Part shown: piece by piece, positions 1 to 9,740 of the stretch
Layout: the number at the start of each line of letters is the position of its first letter
How positions within the stretch are numbered: position 1 is the stretch's first letter
Source: Wurfbainia villosa
Lineage: Eukaryota > Streptophyta > Magnoliopsida > Zingiberales > Zingiberaceae
Length of the DNA stretch: 64,000 nucleotides
NCBI GenBank assembly: GCA_025175895.1
Contig: CM045993.1
Coordinates: 61,384,621-61,448,620, forward strand
Direction: 5' to 3'
Made by a program: the position numbers and the translations under genes
Notes under the pieces: model-generated
Database searches by the model: none
What the model was told of the DNA's origin: nothing
Seen by the model: the letters and a program-made list of their open reading frames with translations, nothing else

Positions 1-230
1 TGGTTTGTCCAAAACCATCTTGGTTGTGAGCCTCTACTTATATTCTACAATGGACTGATAACATGATCTTCTGTGCCACACCAAGCACCATGTTATCTAC
101 AATGTAAAATATTAGACAATATGCACACATATAATAAATATATTAAGTGCAAACAATGATCATGTGATTCTTATTTCAAAATAAAAATGTTCATACAAAA
201 AGTGCTAGGCTTTCAGTATACATCCCAACA
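1..230 (-). mobile_element. Partial Tork/Angela-like copia LTR (family A), 5' end of LTR at 230
   Basis: The segment is the reverse complement of the first ~230 bases of the LTR that starts at 6270, and it ends at 230 with the complement of the TGTTGGGATG terminus. The rest of the element lies left of the window. The sequence right of 230 is a different element, so 230 is the outer edge of a minus-strand insertion. Its TSD partner is not visible. Confidence 0.85.
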
Positions 231-1726
231 GGTTAGTTGATATATCTGACTGTAGTCCATCAGAGTTGTAAATAGTCATGATAGATAACAACAGAACTCT
301 AAAGAAGCTTGCATCTCCTGATGTGACTTACTAGTATTCTTGCATCAGTTACCCAACCTTGGAGAGTGATTTTGAGCTCAGATCGAGTATAGTCCATTTG
401 CTTCCTAAGTTTTATGGATTATCTGGTGAATACCCCAATAGGTATTTACACGAGTTCCATGTGGTATTTTCTACTATGAAACCACATGACATATCAGAGG
501 AGGATATCAAACTGCGAGCTTTCTCATTTTCACTGGCAGGAGCAACTAAGGATTGGTTATCTTATCTTCCACTTGGATGCATCACTAGTTGGCTTGAATT
601 GAAGAAAGCATTTTTGGAAAAATTCTTCCCAGCATCCAAGACTGCCACCATCAGGAAAAGGATCTGTAATATTCAGCAAATCACTGGAGAGACATTGTAT
701 GAGTATTGGGAGAGATTCAAGAAGTTATGTTCCAGTTGCCCCCAACATTAGATTAGTGATTAGCTTCTTGTTTAGTACTTCTATGATGGACTGATTCCCA
801 TGGACAAAAGTATGATTGATACAGCGAGTGGAGGAGCATTGGTGAACAAGACTCTAAGTGAGGCTCGAGAGCTTACTGCAACCATGGAAGAGAACTCACA
901 ACAGTTTGGAAGCAGAGCGATTGTGACTAGAGGAGTGAGTGAGGCTCACCTGTCTTTTACTGATCAAGCGGAGATGAAGAATTCTTCGCAGAAGCTTAGA
1001 TCGTTGGTCAGGCAAATTGCTCTGAATCAAGCAAACCAACCTTCTATAGTACCTACGCATTCTATAAGGGTTTATGATATTTGTTCGAGCATAGAGCATC
1101 CTTCTGATTCATGTCCTTCTCTCTAGTAGGATGAAGAAATAGTGACAGCAAATCAATTTCCTTCCAGACCTCAGTATCAACAGCACCAAGCAATATCAAC
1201 AACAGTATCCCATATATGATCCGATGTCTTACATATAATCCGGGATGGAGAGATCACCTGAATCTGAGATATGGGAATTCATTTCATCAGCAGCCATTTC
1301 AGCCAGGGCTAGCATTCCAAAGGCCTACGACCATTCAAAGTAATCCAGTTTAGATCAGAGAATTTGTTCATCCTATTAGAGAGGAGTCTTCCAGTTCAAG
1401 TTCAAATTCAAAATTGGAGGATCTTATGTAGCGACTTTTGGTACAGAAGCAACAATATCAATAGAAGATAGATACATCCATTTAGATCATGGAGAGATAG
1501 ATTAGCTAGCTTGCATCTAACCTTAATCAGCTATAGTCTCACGGTTTTAGTCAGCTACCATCCTAGACCATTCCAAATCCTAAGGGAAACATCAGTGTGA
1601 TTACATTGCGGAGTGGCAGAGCTACTTTAGACCATGTAGCACCAATTTCAGATCCAGTTGTTGTTTCTAGCAGTGTAGACTAGAGATCAGAGTAGGATCC
1701 ACAGCCATGACGATCAGGGTCACAAG
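231..1726 (+). mobile_element. Fragment of Ty3/gypsy Athila-type retrotransposon (gag region)
   Basis: A block bounded by two later insertions, the family-A LTR ending at 230 and the B1 LTR starting at 1727. It holds a decayed gag frame of the Athila class. No LTR, primer-binding site or pol of this element is present. It is the oldest layer visible at the left end. Confidence 0.7.
335..1722 (+). pseudogene. Athila-like Gag pseudogene
   Basis: Gag forms the virus-like particle of the retrotransposon. The frame is open from 335 to 748 and shows the retrotransposon gag core: HLLPKFYGLSGE, then FSFSLAGATKDWL, then FLEKFFPASKTATIRKRI and YEYWERFKKLC. It is then cut by in-frame TAG stops at 749, 761 and 773 and continues from 800 to 1126 (ASGGALVNKTL, EARELTATMEENSQQFGS). 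After 1126 more fragments in the style of the family follow (YNPGWRDHLNLRYG, SQLASNLNQL, ITLRSG), with further TAG codons. The stops sit where family members usually have Gln, so CAG to TAG change is likely. The open frame has no ATG at its start; it extends upstream only to a TAG at 332. Family assignment is by recognition of the gag core, without a search. Confidence 0.75.
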
Positions 1727-2819
1727 TGTTGGATCGAGAAGCACACTAGAGGGGGTGGGGGGGGGGGGTGAATAGCGAGCGTAAAAAAACTTTCTTTTCG
1801 TTTCGATAAAACACTAGTATTGCAGGGGAAAGTAAAAGACAATAAATGAAAATGAGACTCTTTGTTTTTATTTGATTCACAATGGAAAGTTTGCAACTCC
1901 AAGGCTCCACGATCCTAGACCGCATATGGTGGGGCAATCCACTATAAGTCTCCTCCTCGTTGGAGGTAGGAGACGATAATTACAAAAACTCAAATCAAAG
2001 AAGGAGAGGTAACAAGACTACCTCTCCTCTTAGAAATGTAAAGCTCGAATACAATAAAAAAATAATACAACTAAAAGAATGAAACTACTAACGAAAAGGT
2101 TGGAAGCTTTGCGTGTCGTCGACGTTACGGTGGAATACTGTTGTCATCGAATCCTGGCATCGTTGGAGTACTTTGGGAGCAAGATCAGACGACCTAAAGG
2201 GGTGAAACCCCCCTTCTTTTATAGCCCTTCAACCCCCTAGACGTTGAGATCCAAATCCTATCAAAAAGGCCACCTCACCCCAAGATAAGGGGATCTGTTT
2301 TGACCTTCATCGAAGTGGGTAGTTTGAATAGTAGTTGACTGATGGCCCTTATCAGTCGACTAATGGCACCAGCAGTCGACTATCATCTTAGTTATTCAAC
2401 TGCAACATAGAGTTAGTATGAAACATACGAGTAAAGATAAATTCGATGACTACTTACCGTCCGATCTCGACCTAGACCTTCCACTAGAAGTCTTAGTCAG
2501 ATCACAGCCTAAAGTTGTTCCCGTACGGAGGACCCGACCTCACCTTTACTCACACTCGCGCTTACCTCTTGCCCTTTGTGACTTGTAGCTTAGCTTCCGG
2601 TCTTCACCTGGGTTCTTCGACTCCATTCGAAGGTATCTTGGTGTCGCCCAACCACCATGGTTTCTCGACTCGAGATTCTTCGGGTGTCGTCGACCTTCAG
2701 CTCAGCTTAATAATTTCTACACACTTAATATAGCATATGACATAACGAGAAGACCTTAACTTTGGGCCTTTGCCATAATCAAAACCTAGGTTCGATTATC
2801 TGGTGCCCCTGCACCAACA
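1727..2819 (-). repeat. B1 3' LTR
   Basis: 1093 bp with TGTT and AACA ends. It is homologous to the LTRs at 5771-6269, 15184-16283, 33020-34102 and 38876-39994. A TATA-like TATAAAA is present on the minus strand near 2217-2223. A poly-G tract of about a dozen G lies near 1755-1768, shortly before the LTR's 3' end when read on the minus strand. Confidence 0.88.
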
Positions 2820-2836
2820 ATCTCCCCCTTTTTGAT
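2820..2836 (-). other. Polypurine tract of B1
   Basis: On the minus strand this reads ATCAAAAAGGGGGAGAT directly before the LTR terminus. It primes plus-strand DNA synthesis. The same motif precedes the LTRs of D and E. Confidence 0.85.
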
Positions 2837-4005
2837 CTATGGAAAACAAACACAAAGGTAAGGGAATTTAAAGCATAAAACAAATGAAGTAAATCATATG
2901 ATTAAACATTAAACACTTTTTCACAAAAAAAACTCCCCCTTAACCTTAGGTGAGTTTTGAAAAAGATACTTTAATTTTTAAAATTCGTGTTACTCCCCCT
3001 TAACTTGTCCCTCTTCTCCTCCTTTTGCCATAAATCAAAAAACAAAGGTTTGGGGTGTATATATAAAATAGGGGTTTAAAACATAACGAAACGTTATAAG
3101 CATGCATCTAGAATTATTAAAATATGAGTCCAAGCATGCGTCTAGAATTAGTTGGATTAGTTCAAGGTATATCCCTCTGCACCAAAAATTTGTAAAACTC
3201 ATTTTTGAAACATAATTTTTATTTTCAAAATACTATAACTTCATTTTCAAAAATACTTTAAAATTTTGTAATATAACCCTTAAGGATAGTTCACTCCCCC
3301 TTAGTCAAATACATAGGGTATAAAAGATTTAAGGGGCGCTAAACTTGGCCTAGAGAGTTATATACATAGTATTAGCCAAACAAAGTTATAATTATTTGTT
3401 AAGTGCAATAATTGAGAAGATGAGTATTTATAGTCTTGAAAGCATATTGAAAAAGTTATGTTATGTGTATTTCAATTATCCTTAACATCTCACCCATTTA
3501 TGTGTCTCAAAACATGTTCACCTTATATGTTTTGTGAGATGTTTTTAACTTGATTAAAGATAGTCAACCTTGGGTTAGATTTGGATTTAACCTTCAGCTC
3601 ATCAAGTACACTTTTCAAAAAATTAGCTTCCAGGTCATGACGAGGCACAGAGGCCTTCTTTTATTGGAATAACGACCACTTCCTTAAACAAAGCCAAATT
3701 CAAGAAATTGATTACTTGAGTCACTTAAGATTACTTTCTGGTCTAACAAGTTTAGAATACGGTGAGGTAGCTTAAGCTAGTTCAACTTAGTCGAGTGCAC
3801 CAAGCTAGATACGCCTTATCTAGTTCGGACACACAAGACTTCATTTCCCTAACGTACTATCATCTTGTCGCATCCTGATACTATGTTGTCAAGGTTGACT
3901 AAATATTAACCCTATCTAGCCGTTCTAAAAATTAAAACAAAGATTAACTAAGCATGCAATGCTTTAACTAAGAAAGTGGGTACACTATTTTAGTACTAGC
4001 TCCCC
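2837..4005 (-). other. B1 noncoding region between gag and 3' LTR
   Basis: No recognisable coding sequence. The part near 3530-3960 matches the gag-pol spacer of B2 (18180-18700) and B3 in reverse complement. The rest is AT-rich with repeated AAGGGGGAG-type purine stretches. Pol is absent here, so an internal deletion or replacement has joined the spacer to the 3' untranslated region. Confidence 0.75.
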
Positions 4006-5582
4006 CTAGACCATTGAACCAACATAGTCTATCCACATAGTGGACTTGATCCTGGGGAATCCAAACTTATTGGTCCTTATATATGAATTCAAGAAAATTT
4101 TGGGGACTCTTGCTTGGACTCTTTGATGACTATGATTTACAATAGACATGTAAGATCGATTCATAGTCTTTAACCTAAACCTGAGTCCAGCTTTGTTGTA
4201 CACGACTCGTTGGGTTCCAAGAAGTTGGTTAAGATTCTTGGATCCCAATGAGAACTTTTCCAACTTAGCCTCGAGCTCTTGAACTCGTTCATTTAAGAGA
4301 GAATTCTCCTCCTCTAGTTTTTCAACTTGAGTTGAGCTTCCCTCTTGAACTCGACTAGTTGAAGAGGTTAGAGTATCTTCTTGCTTGAGGATTTCAACCT
4401 CCACAAGCAACGGCTCAACTCTAGACTCGGACTTAGTTAATTTCTTACTTAACAATTTAATTGCATGATATAGGTTTGCTATTAATGAACGACTTACCTT
4501 GATTTTTTCTTTTGACCCGACTTTGAGTCTTGACTCGAATTCGTCCTCGGAGTCGGAGTTGGATTTGTAGTCGGCTTAGGAATCATACTCGGACTCTACC
4601 AATTTCACCATGAATGCTAAGTCGTTATTTTGATCTTCTTCCTCCTCCCATGTTGCTTGAAAATCTTTCTTGGGTTGCTTGTGTTTTGGCTTTATTTTTG
4701 GGCAGTCTAACTTGTAATGGCCCTTCTTGTTGCACCCGTAGCATGTGTAGGTTTGTGGGGGTTCCTTGTTCTTCAATTGCTCTCTTTTCTTTTGATTATT
4801 CTCCGAACTAGATTGACTAGCTTGGCCTCCATTTCCTCTTTGAATTCCAATTCGGATTCGTCTTCCGATTCGGATTCTTCTTCTTCGGGAAATATCTTGC
4901 TCCTTGCTCTTCTTTGTCCTGTAAACGACGCCATACCTTTCTCGGCCGGGACCGCGTTAGTCTATTCATGTAACTCAAATTCTGAAAATAATTCATCTAA
5001 TCTAATCCTAGACAAATCTTTAGATACCTTGTAGGCATCAACCATGGATGCCCACAATGTGGTCCTAGGAAAACCATTAAGAGTGTACCTTATTATGTCT
5101 CGATTCTCAAATTTGTGTCCGATCGAGTGGAGGGCATTCATAACATCTTGGATCCTTGAATGTAATAGCATAGTAGTCTCGTGTTGCTACATATTTATAT
5201 TATACAATTTATTTAAAAGTAAATCTCTTTTCCATATCTTAGCATCGGCGGTTCCTTCATGAAGCTCAATGAGCTTATTCCAAAGTTCCCTCGCGCTTAT
5301 GAACGGGCCGACACGGTTGAGCTCCTCCTTGGACAAACCACACTGCAACATTTGAGTCACTTTTGCATAAGCTTCGACTTGCCTCTTGGTTGCGTTGGTC
5401 CACTTGTTGAAGTCCAAAGGCTTCCCTTGAACATTGGTGGGTAGAGCAAAGCCGATTTGGATTATTATCCAAGTTTCAACTTGTGTTTTCAAGAAACACT
5501 CCATCCAACCTTTCCAATAACGGAAATCATCTCTGTTAAAGAATGGAGGTCAAGTGGTGTTATACCCCTAAATGTCGGCCAT
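4006..5582 (-). pseudogene. Gag pseudogene of SIRE-like element B1
   Basis: Copia Gag. The likely start is the ATG at 5582, followed at once by in-frame stops. The gag core then reads openly at 5504-5187 (MECFLKTQVETWIIIQ, LIELHEGTADAKIWKRDLL) and 5171-4962. A frame change precedes the CCHC zinc knuckle near 4740 (CYGCNKKGHYKLDC), and the C-terminal coiled-coil-like part runs 4455-4006 (KLEEENSLLNERVQELEAKLEKF). It is broken in at least three places. The donor-like AAGGTAAGT found in its relatives is kept at 4500-4492. Confidence 0.82.
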
Positions 5583-5756
5583 CGATTAAAACTTTACACA
5601 AGAAAAACACGACAAAACACAAGTTACCAAGACTTCGTCTTGGATTAGTAGTGCGGGAGAAATAATAAGAGGAAAGCTTAAAATAATTCATGAATAAAAA
5701 AATATGAAAAGAAAGGCAAAAAGTGCTAGATTGGTTGTTGCACTCATAGCGCCCCC

Positions 5757-5768
5757 GCTCTGTTACCA
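5757..5768 (-). other. Primer-binding site of B1 (one mismatch)
   Basis: The minus strand reads TGGTAACAGAGC, one base different from the initiator-Met tRNA match TGGTATCAGAGC. It lies 2 bp inside the 5' LTR. Confidence 0.8.
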
Positions 5769-5770
5769 AT

Positions 5771-6269
5771 TGTTGGATCGAGAAGCTAGACCGTGTACGG
5801 GGGGGGTGAATAGCGAGCGTAAAAAAACTTTCTTTTCATTTCGATAAAATATGATTATTGCAACAGAAAGTAAAAGACAATAAATGAAAATGAGACTCTT
5901 TGTTTTTACTTGGTTCACAACCGAAAGGTTGCTACTCCAAGGCCCCGCGATCCTAGACCGTGTACGATGGGGCAATCCACAATAAGTCTCCTCCTCATTG
6001 GAGGTAGAAGACGACGATTACAAAAACTCAAAGGAAAGAAGGAGAGGTAACAAGACTACCTCTCCTCTTAGAAATGTAAAGGTCGAATACAATAAATAAA
6101 TAAGACAACTAAAAGAATGAGACTACCCACGAAAAAATTGGAAGCTTTGCGTGTCGTCGGCGTTATGGTGGCATAGTGTTATCTTCAGAGCTTGGCATCT
6201 TTGGAGCACTTTGGGAGCAAGATTAGAAGACCTAAAGGGGTGAAACCTCACTTCTTTTATAGCCCTTCA
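5771..6269 (-). repeat. B1 5' LTR, part 1 (before insertion of A)
   Basis: It starts TGTTGGATCG and follows the 3' LTR at 1727 closely. Homology stops at 6269, where element A begins, and resumes at 14973-14978. Confidence 0.87.
6265..6269. repeat. Target-site duplication CTTCA, left copy (element A)
   Basis: CTTCA precedes the LTR start at 6270 and is repeated at 14973-14977 after the 3' LTR. The uninterrupted B1 3' LTR has a single CTTCA at this place. Confidence 0.88.
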
Positions 6270-7175
6270 TGTTGGGATGTATACTGAAAGCCTAGCTCTT
6301 TTGTATGAACATTTTTATTTTGAAATAAGAATCACATGATCATTGTTTGCACTTTATATTTATTATATGTGTGCATATTGTCTAATACTTTACATTGTAG
6401 ATAACATGGTGCTTGGTGTGGTACAGAAGATCATGTTATCAGTTCCTTGTAGAATATAAGTAGAGGCTCACAACCAAGATGGTTTTGGACAAACCATTGG
6501 CATGGTTGTAGTGTAGCTTGGTATTGTTTTGTCTTGAACATAGAGTTACACTAGTACACTTGGTGTATTGAGCAGGACCAACATACAGGTGATTCAATTT
6601 ATTGCTGACTACAAATTGAATCGGACCTCGGATATTATGTTGTACATGCTCTTAATCCCAATATAATAACGGGCACATGTACTTAGTATTTATTTCTTTG
6701 ATTTACCAAAGGGTGAGATTTATATGGATTAAATCAATATGCCCGGTAAGTTGGGAAATGATATTATTTACATGGTGTGCCATTAATTATAGGAGGAAAC
6801 TGTATCCTATATATTAGGTTGATGATGTCCCCTTGAGGAGCTCATAAGGTTCATCATGTAAACCCTGCAGGTTGACTTAGTCAACATGATGATAAGGTTG
6901 AGTGCTACTACTCGAGGAGTTAGATGTTAATTGATTGATGGTCAGTAAATCAATTAATTGACGGACATTCGATATCTTAAACACGGGGAGATGGATGTAC
7001 AAATAATGTATGGAGCCCATATTAATTTATGGGGATTGGTGAGGTAATTCAATGATGATCCTCTAGTGGAATGGAACATCATTGATGGATCAAGTTTGTG
7101 TGGTTCCGATCCATCGGGTGGTCAAGACCAACTCCTCCTCATGGTCCCTATCGTAGCCTATTAAAACCTCATGGA

Positions 7176-7470
7176 GCCTAGATCCAATGATGGAAAACAA
7201 AACTCTAGATCCGACGGTGGAGATTAAATCTCTAGATCCGACGGTTGAGATTAAATATCTAGATCCGATGTTTGAGATTAAATCCCTAGAACCGACGGTG
7301 GAGATTAAATCTCTATATCTGACAGTTGAGATTAAATCTCTAGATCCGACGGTTGAGATTAAATCCCTAGAACCGACGATGGAGATTAAATCTCTAGATC
7401 CGACGGTTGAGATTAAATTTCTAGATCCGACGGTTGAGATTAAAACCCTAGAACCAACGGCTGAGATTAA
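7176..7470 (+). repeat. 27-bp minisatellite in the 5' LTR of A, about 10-11 units
   Basis: Tandem units of the form CTAGATCCGACGGTTGAGATTAAAT with scattered substitutions. The period of 27 is a multiple of three, so both strands stay open across the array. That explains the apparent repeat proteins on each strand; they are not taken as genes. The array ends about 20 bp before the TATA box. Confidence 0.9.
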
Positions 7471-7490
7471 AAAAGGCATAAGCCTAACTC

Positions 7491-7497
7491 TATAAAA
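7491..7497 (+). promoter_or_regulatory. TATA box of the element A 5' LTR
   Basis: TATAAAA follows the minisatellite and comes before the GC-rich downstream part of the LTR, the expected place for the retrotransposon promoter. The 3' LTR has the same box at 14125-14131. Confidence 0.65.
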
Positions 7498-8341
7498 AGG
7501 GGCTTAAGGTGGGCGGCAAGGAGGTTGGTTGGTTTTGAGAAGGAATTCTAGGATTTGCTCTCTTTAGCTTGGGCGGCAAGAAACCCTAGGAAGATTAGGG
7601 TTTGGTTGGGCGGCTAGGGTTTGGAAGTTGGAGTGGGTGGCAACCATAGGAGAGGTTCTCTTCTTCTTCCTTGGAGTTGCCGGCACCTATCTTTTTCCCT
7701 CTACCTTGGTCGGCGATCAACCTATTCCTCTTCTCCTCTTCTTTTCCTCTTGGCCGGCGGCACAAAGGAGCTAGGGATTGTTCCCTTGTTCGCTTCCTTG
7801 GTTGGCCATCTTGTTCTCTCCATTCTTGGGGTCGGCGGCATCAAGCCTTTGTGGCTTGGTGGTTGGCTCAAGCAAGAAGGGAAGGAGAGTTCTTCTTTCT
7901 TTTGATTGAAGGAGATCTAGGAAGCTTCAACTTGTGGAGGATCTTCGCCCACACGAAGTCTACAAGGAGGTTAGGACATACGATAGAAGATCGAGAGGTA
8001 TAAAAGTTTTACAAGTTTTATTATTGATCTTTGCATGTTCTTATTAATATATTTGTATGTGTTGATTATACATGTCTACATCCATATGTATTTGTATAAT
8101 CATGGACCCCGAAGATAAACACAAAAACCGGCGATCCATCCGTCGTCTCTTCTGCGGCTAACCGACTAGAAGAGTTTGGTTGCTTGAACAACTAGTTTGT
8201 TCAAGCGATCGCTCAAGTCGTTAGCACGATGACGATTTTGTTGAGCTTAGGAAACTCATCCCTTCCGGATTAATTTTCATTAGTGAAAATTTTAATCCGG
8301 GGACATGGGAGCCAATGAGCCTCCGAGCAATGCCAACAAAC

Positions 8342-8353
8342 TGGTATCAGAGC
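8342..8353 (+). other. Primer-binding site of element A
   Basis: TGGTATCAGAGC, complementary to the 3' part of initiator-Met tRNA, three bases after the LTR end. Confidence 0.92.
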
Positions 8354-9487
8354 CACGGTTTCCGGTTTTGTGTGTTTTGGATTCAGTTACTTTCATGCAC
8401 TTATCATATATTGTGTATGCCGGATGATAGTAGGATGTGCATAGGATAACTTTTTGGTTGGAGGCATAAGATCCAACTATTATGGCTATATATGTGTGTA
8501 TGTGATTGCATGTGTGTGTGATTGTATATTATTTGAATCCTCGGGGTTGACGAGGCTAAATTAGTATTTAATTTTTGTAATTAAATACGGCATTGTTTAG
8601 CCACTCATTTTAGTTTACTTTCGATCTAGATTATTTGTACACTCCTTCGTGGAGTATAGGATCGATGGATGTAAATTAAAATGGTTTATCTTGCCTCGTA
8701 TCTCTTTGGTGACTTACGCACGGGAAAAGGTGGAGCGGACGAGGTGGCGACACGACGGGACGCATATTGGTGAACAATGCCATAATAGTTGGGAAAATTC
8801 TGATTTTTTCCATATTTATTGCTGATTTTTTTTTATATGCATATTGTGTGTGCTTGAAAATTCCTCACTGTTAATTTACTAAGTGGAAGAGGGACATTTT
8901 AATTAATTCCCGCGGCCTCCATTACAATTTGACGTGTGATGCAACAAACTTGCGCATCGGCTCTGAGTGCCTTCCTCCCCATCGGATGAGTTTGTTTGCG
9001 GATCACTAGGTCAACTAATGGTTATAGGAAATTATTTAGGAGAATGTGTACTTCCCCATCGGTAAGGCACATAATCCGAGATAATTCCCTTAGTATCGTG
9101 TAATGGTGCACACTTAGATGCAAATAAAAAGTATCCTCCCCATCGGAGTCACTGCTTTTATTTGTAGGGCCAAAGAGGAACCAACTATTAATTTTATTTG
9201 TCAAAAAGTAAGATTGACAAGATAATAAAATTAAAGGGTTAAACCTCCTCTTACAAATGAAGAATTCGTATACGTCCACACTATCGTGGCATGCGATATT
9301 CTCGGTGTTTTGAGGTGTTGGTTGATTTTAAAATTTTGTTGTTTGAGGAATCAATAATTTTTGAAATCTAAAGTAATGATCTATGTGATTCTTAGGATTT
9401 TCAAAATCACTTTCAGTCCACTTAATATGATACTAAAGGAAATAAACCAAAAATAAACTTACTGTACCCAAATAATGTTGATTGGAA
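8354..9487 (+). other. Leader of element A; N-terminal gag not found
   Basis: About 1.1 kb with no recognisable coding sequence. CCCCATCGG occurs three times (8987-8995, 9054-9062, 9138-9146). A gag start would be expected here, but none of the usual gag blocks is seen, so the N-terminal and central gag appear deleted or replaced. Confidence 0.6.
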
Positions 9488-9740
9488 AAGAATCTAGATA
9501 TTATCTTATATGCTAAGGAGTATAAGTATGCACTCTTCGATGAGTGTCCTCAAGCCATGGTTGCTCAAAAAGGTTTCTACTTCTAAGCCGAAAGGCAAGA
9601 AGAAGGAGAAACAAGGTGGAGCAAAGGTGGTGGGAGGATCTCAGGGAGGAGTGAAGAAGCCGAAAGACAAGTACTTCACTTACAAGTAGGATGGACATTG
9701 GAAGAAGGATTGTCCCAATCCGAAATAGAACAAAGGTATA
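9488..9740 (+). pseudogene. C-terminal Gag remnant of element A
   Basis: In frame with pol. A short gag stretch (near YALFDECPQA) is followed by a Lys-rich segment and a zinc-knuckle relic at about 9675-9715 reading DGHWKKDCP. The first two Cys positions of the knuckle read Tyr (TAC). TAG stops lie at 9687-9689 and 9726-9728, where Gln codons would be plausible. The RNA-binding function is lost. Confidence 0.6.

Larger units (their letters stand above)
6270..8338 (+). repeat. 5' LTR of element A
   Basis: It runs from TGTTGGGATG to GCCAACA. It contains a 27-bp minisatellite, a TATA box and a downstream GC-rich stretch with AGGGTTT motifs. The minus-strand LTR at 1-230 and the A2 LTR at 22322 are relatives. 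Confidence 0.9.

Noticed and set aside
7090..7495. Apparent repeat proteins on both strands (LDPTVEIKS repeats on plus, STVGSRDLI repeats on minus)
   Set aside because: They are translations of the 27-bp LTR minisatellite, which stays open because its period is divisible by three. No start context, domain or conservation beyond the DNA repeat.
7621..8003. Two overlapping ~100-codon plus frames, with near copies at 14255-14637
   Set aside because: They lie in the transcribed GC-rich part of the family-A LTR and overlap each other in different frames; no recognisable protein features.
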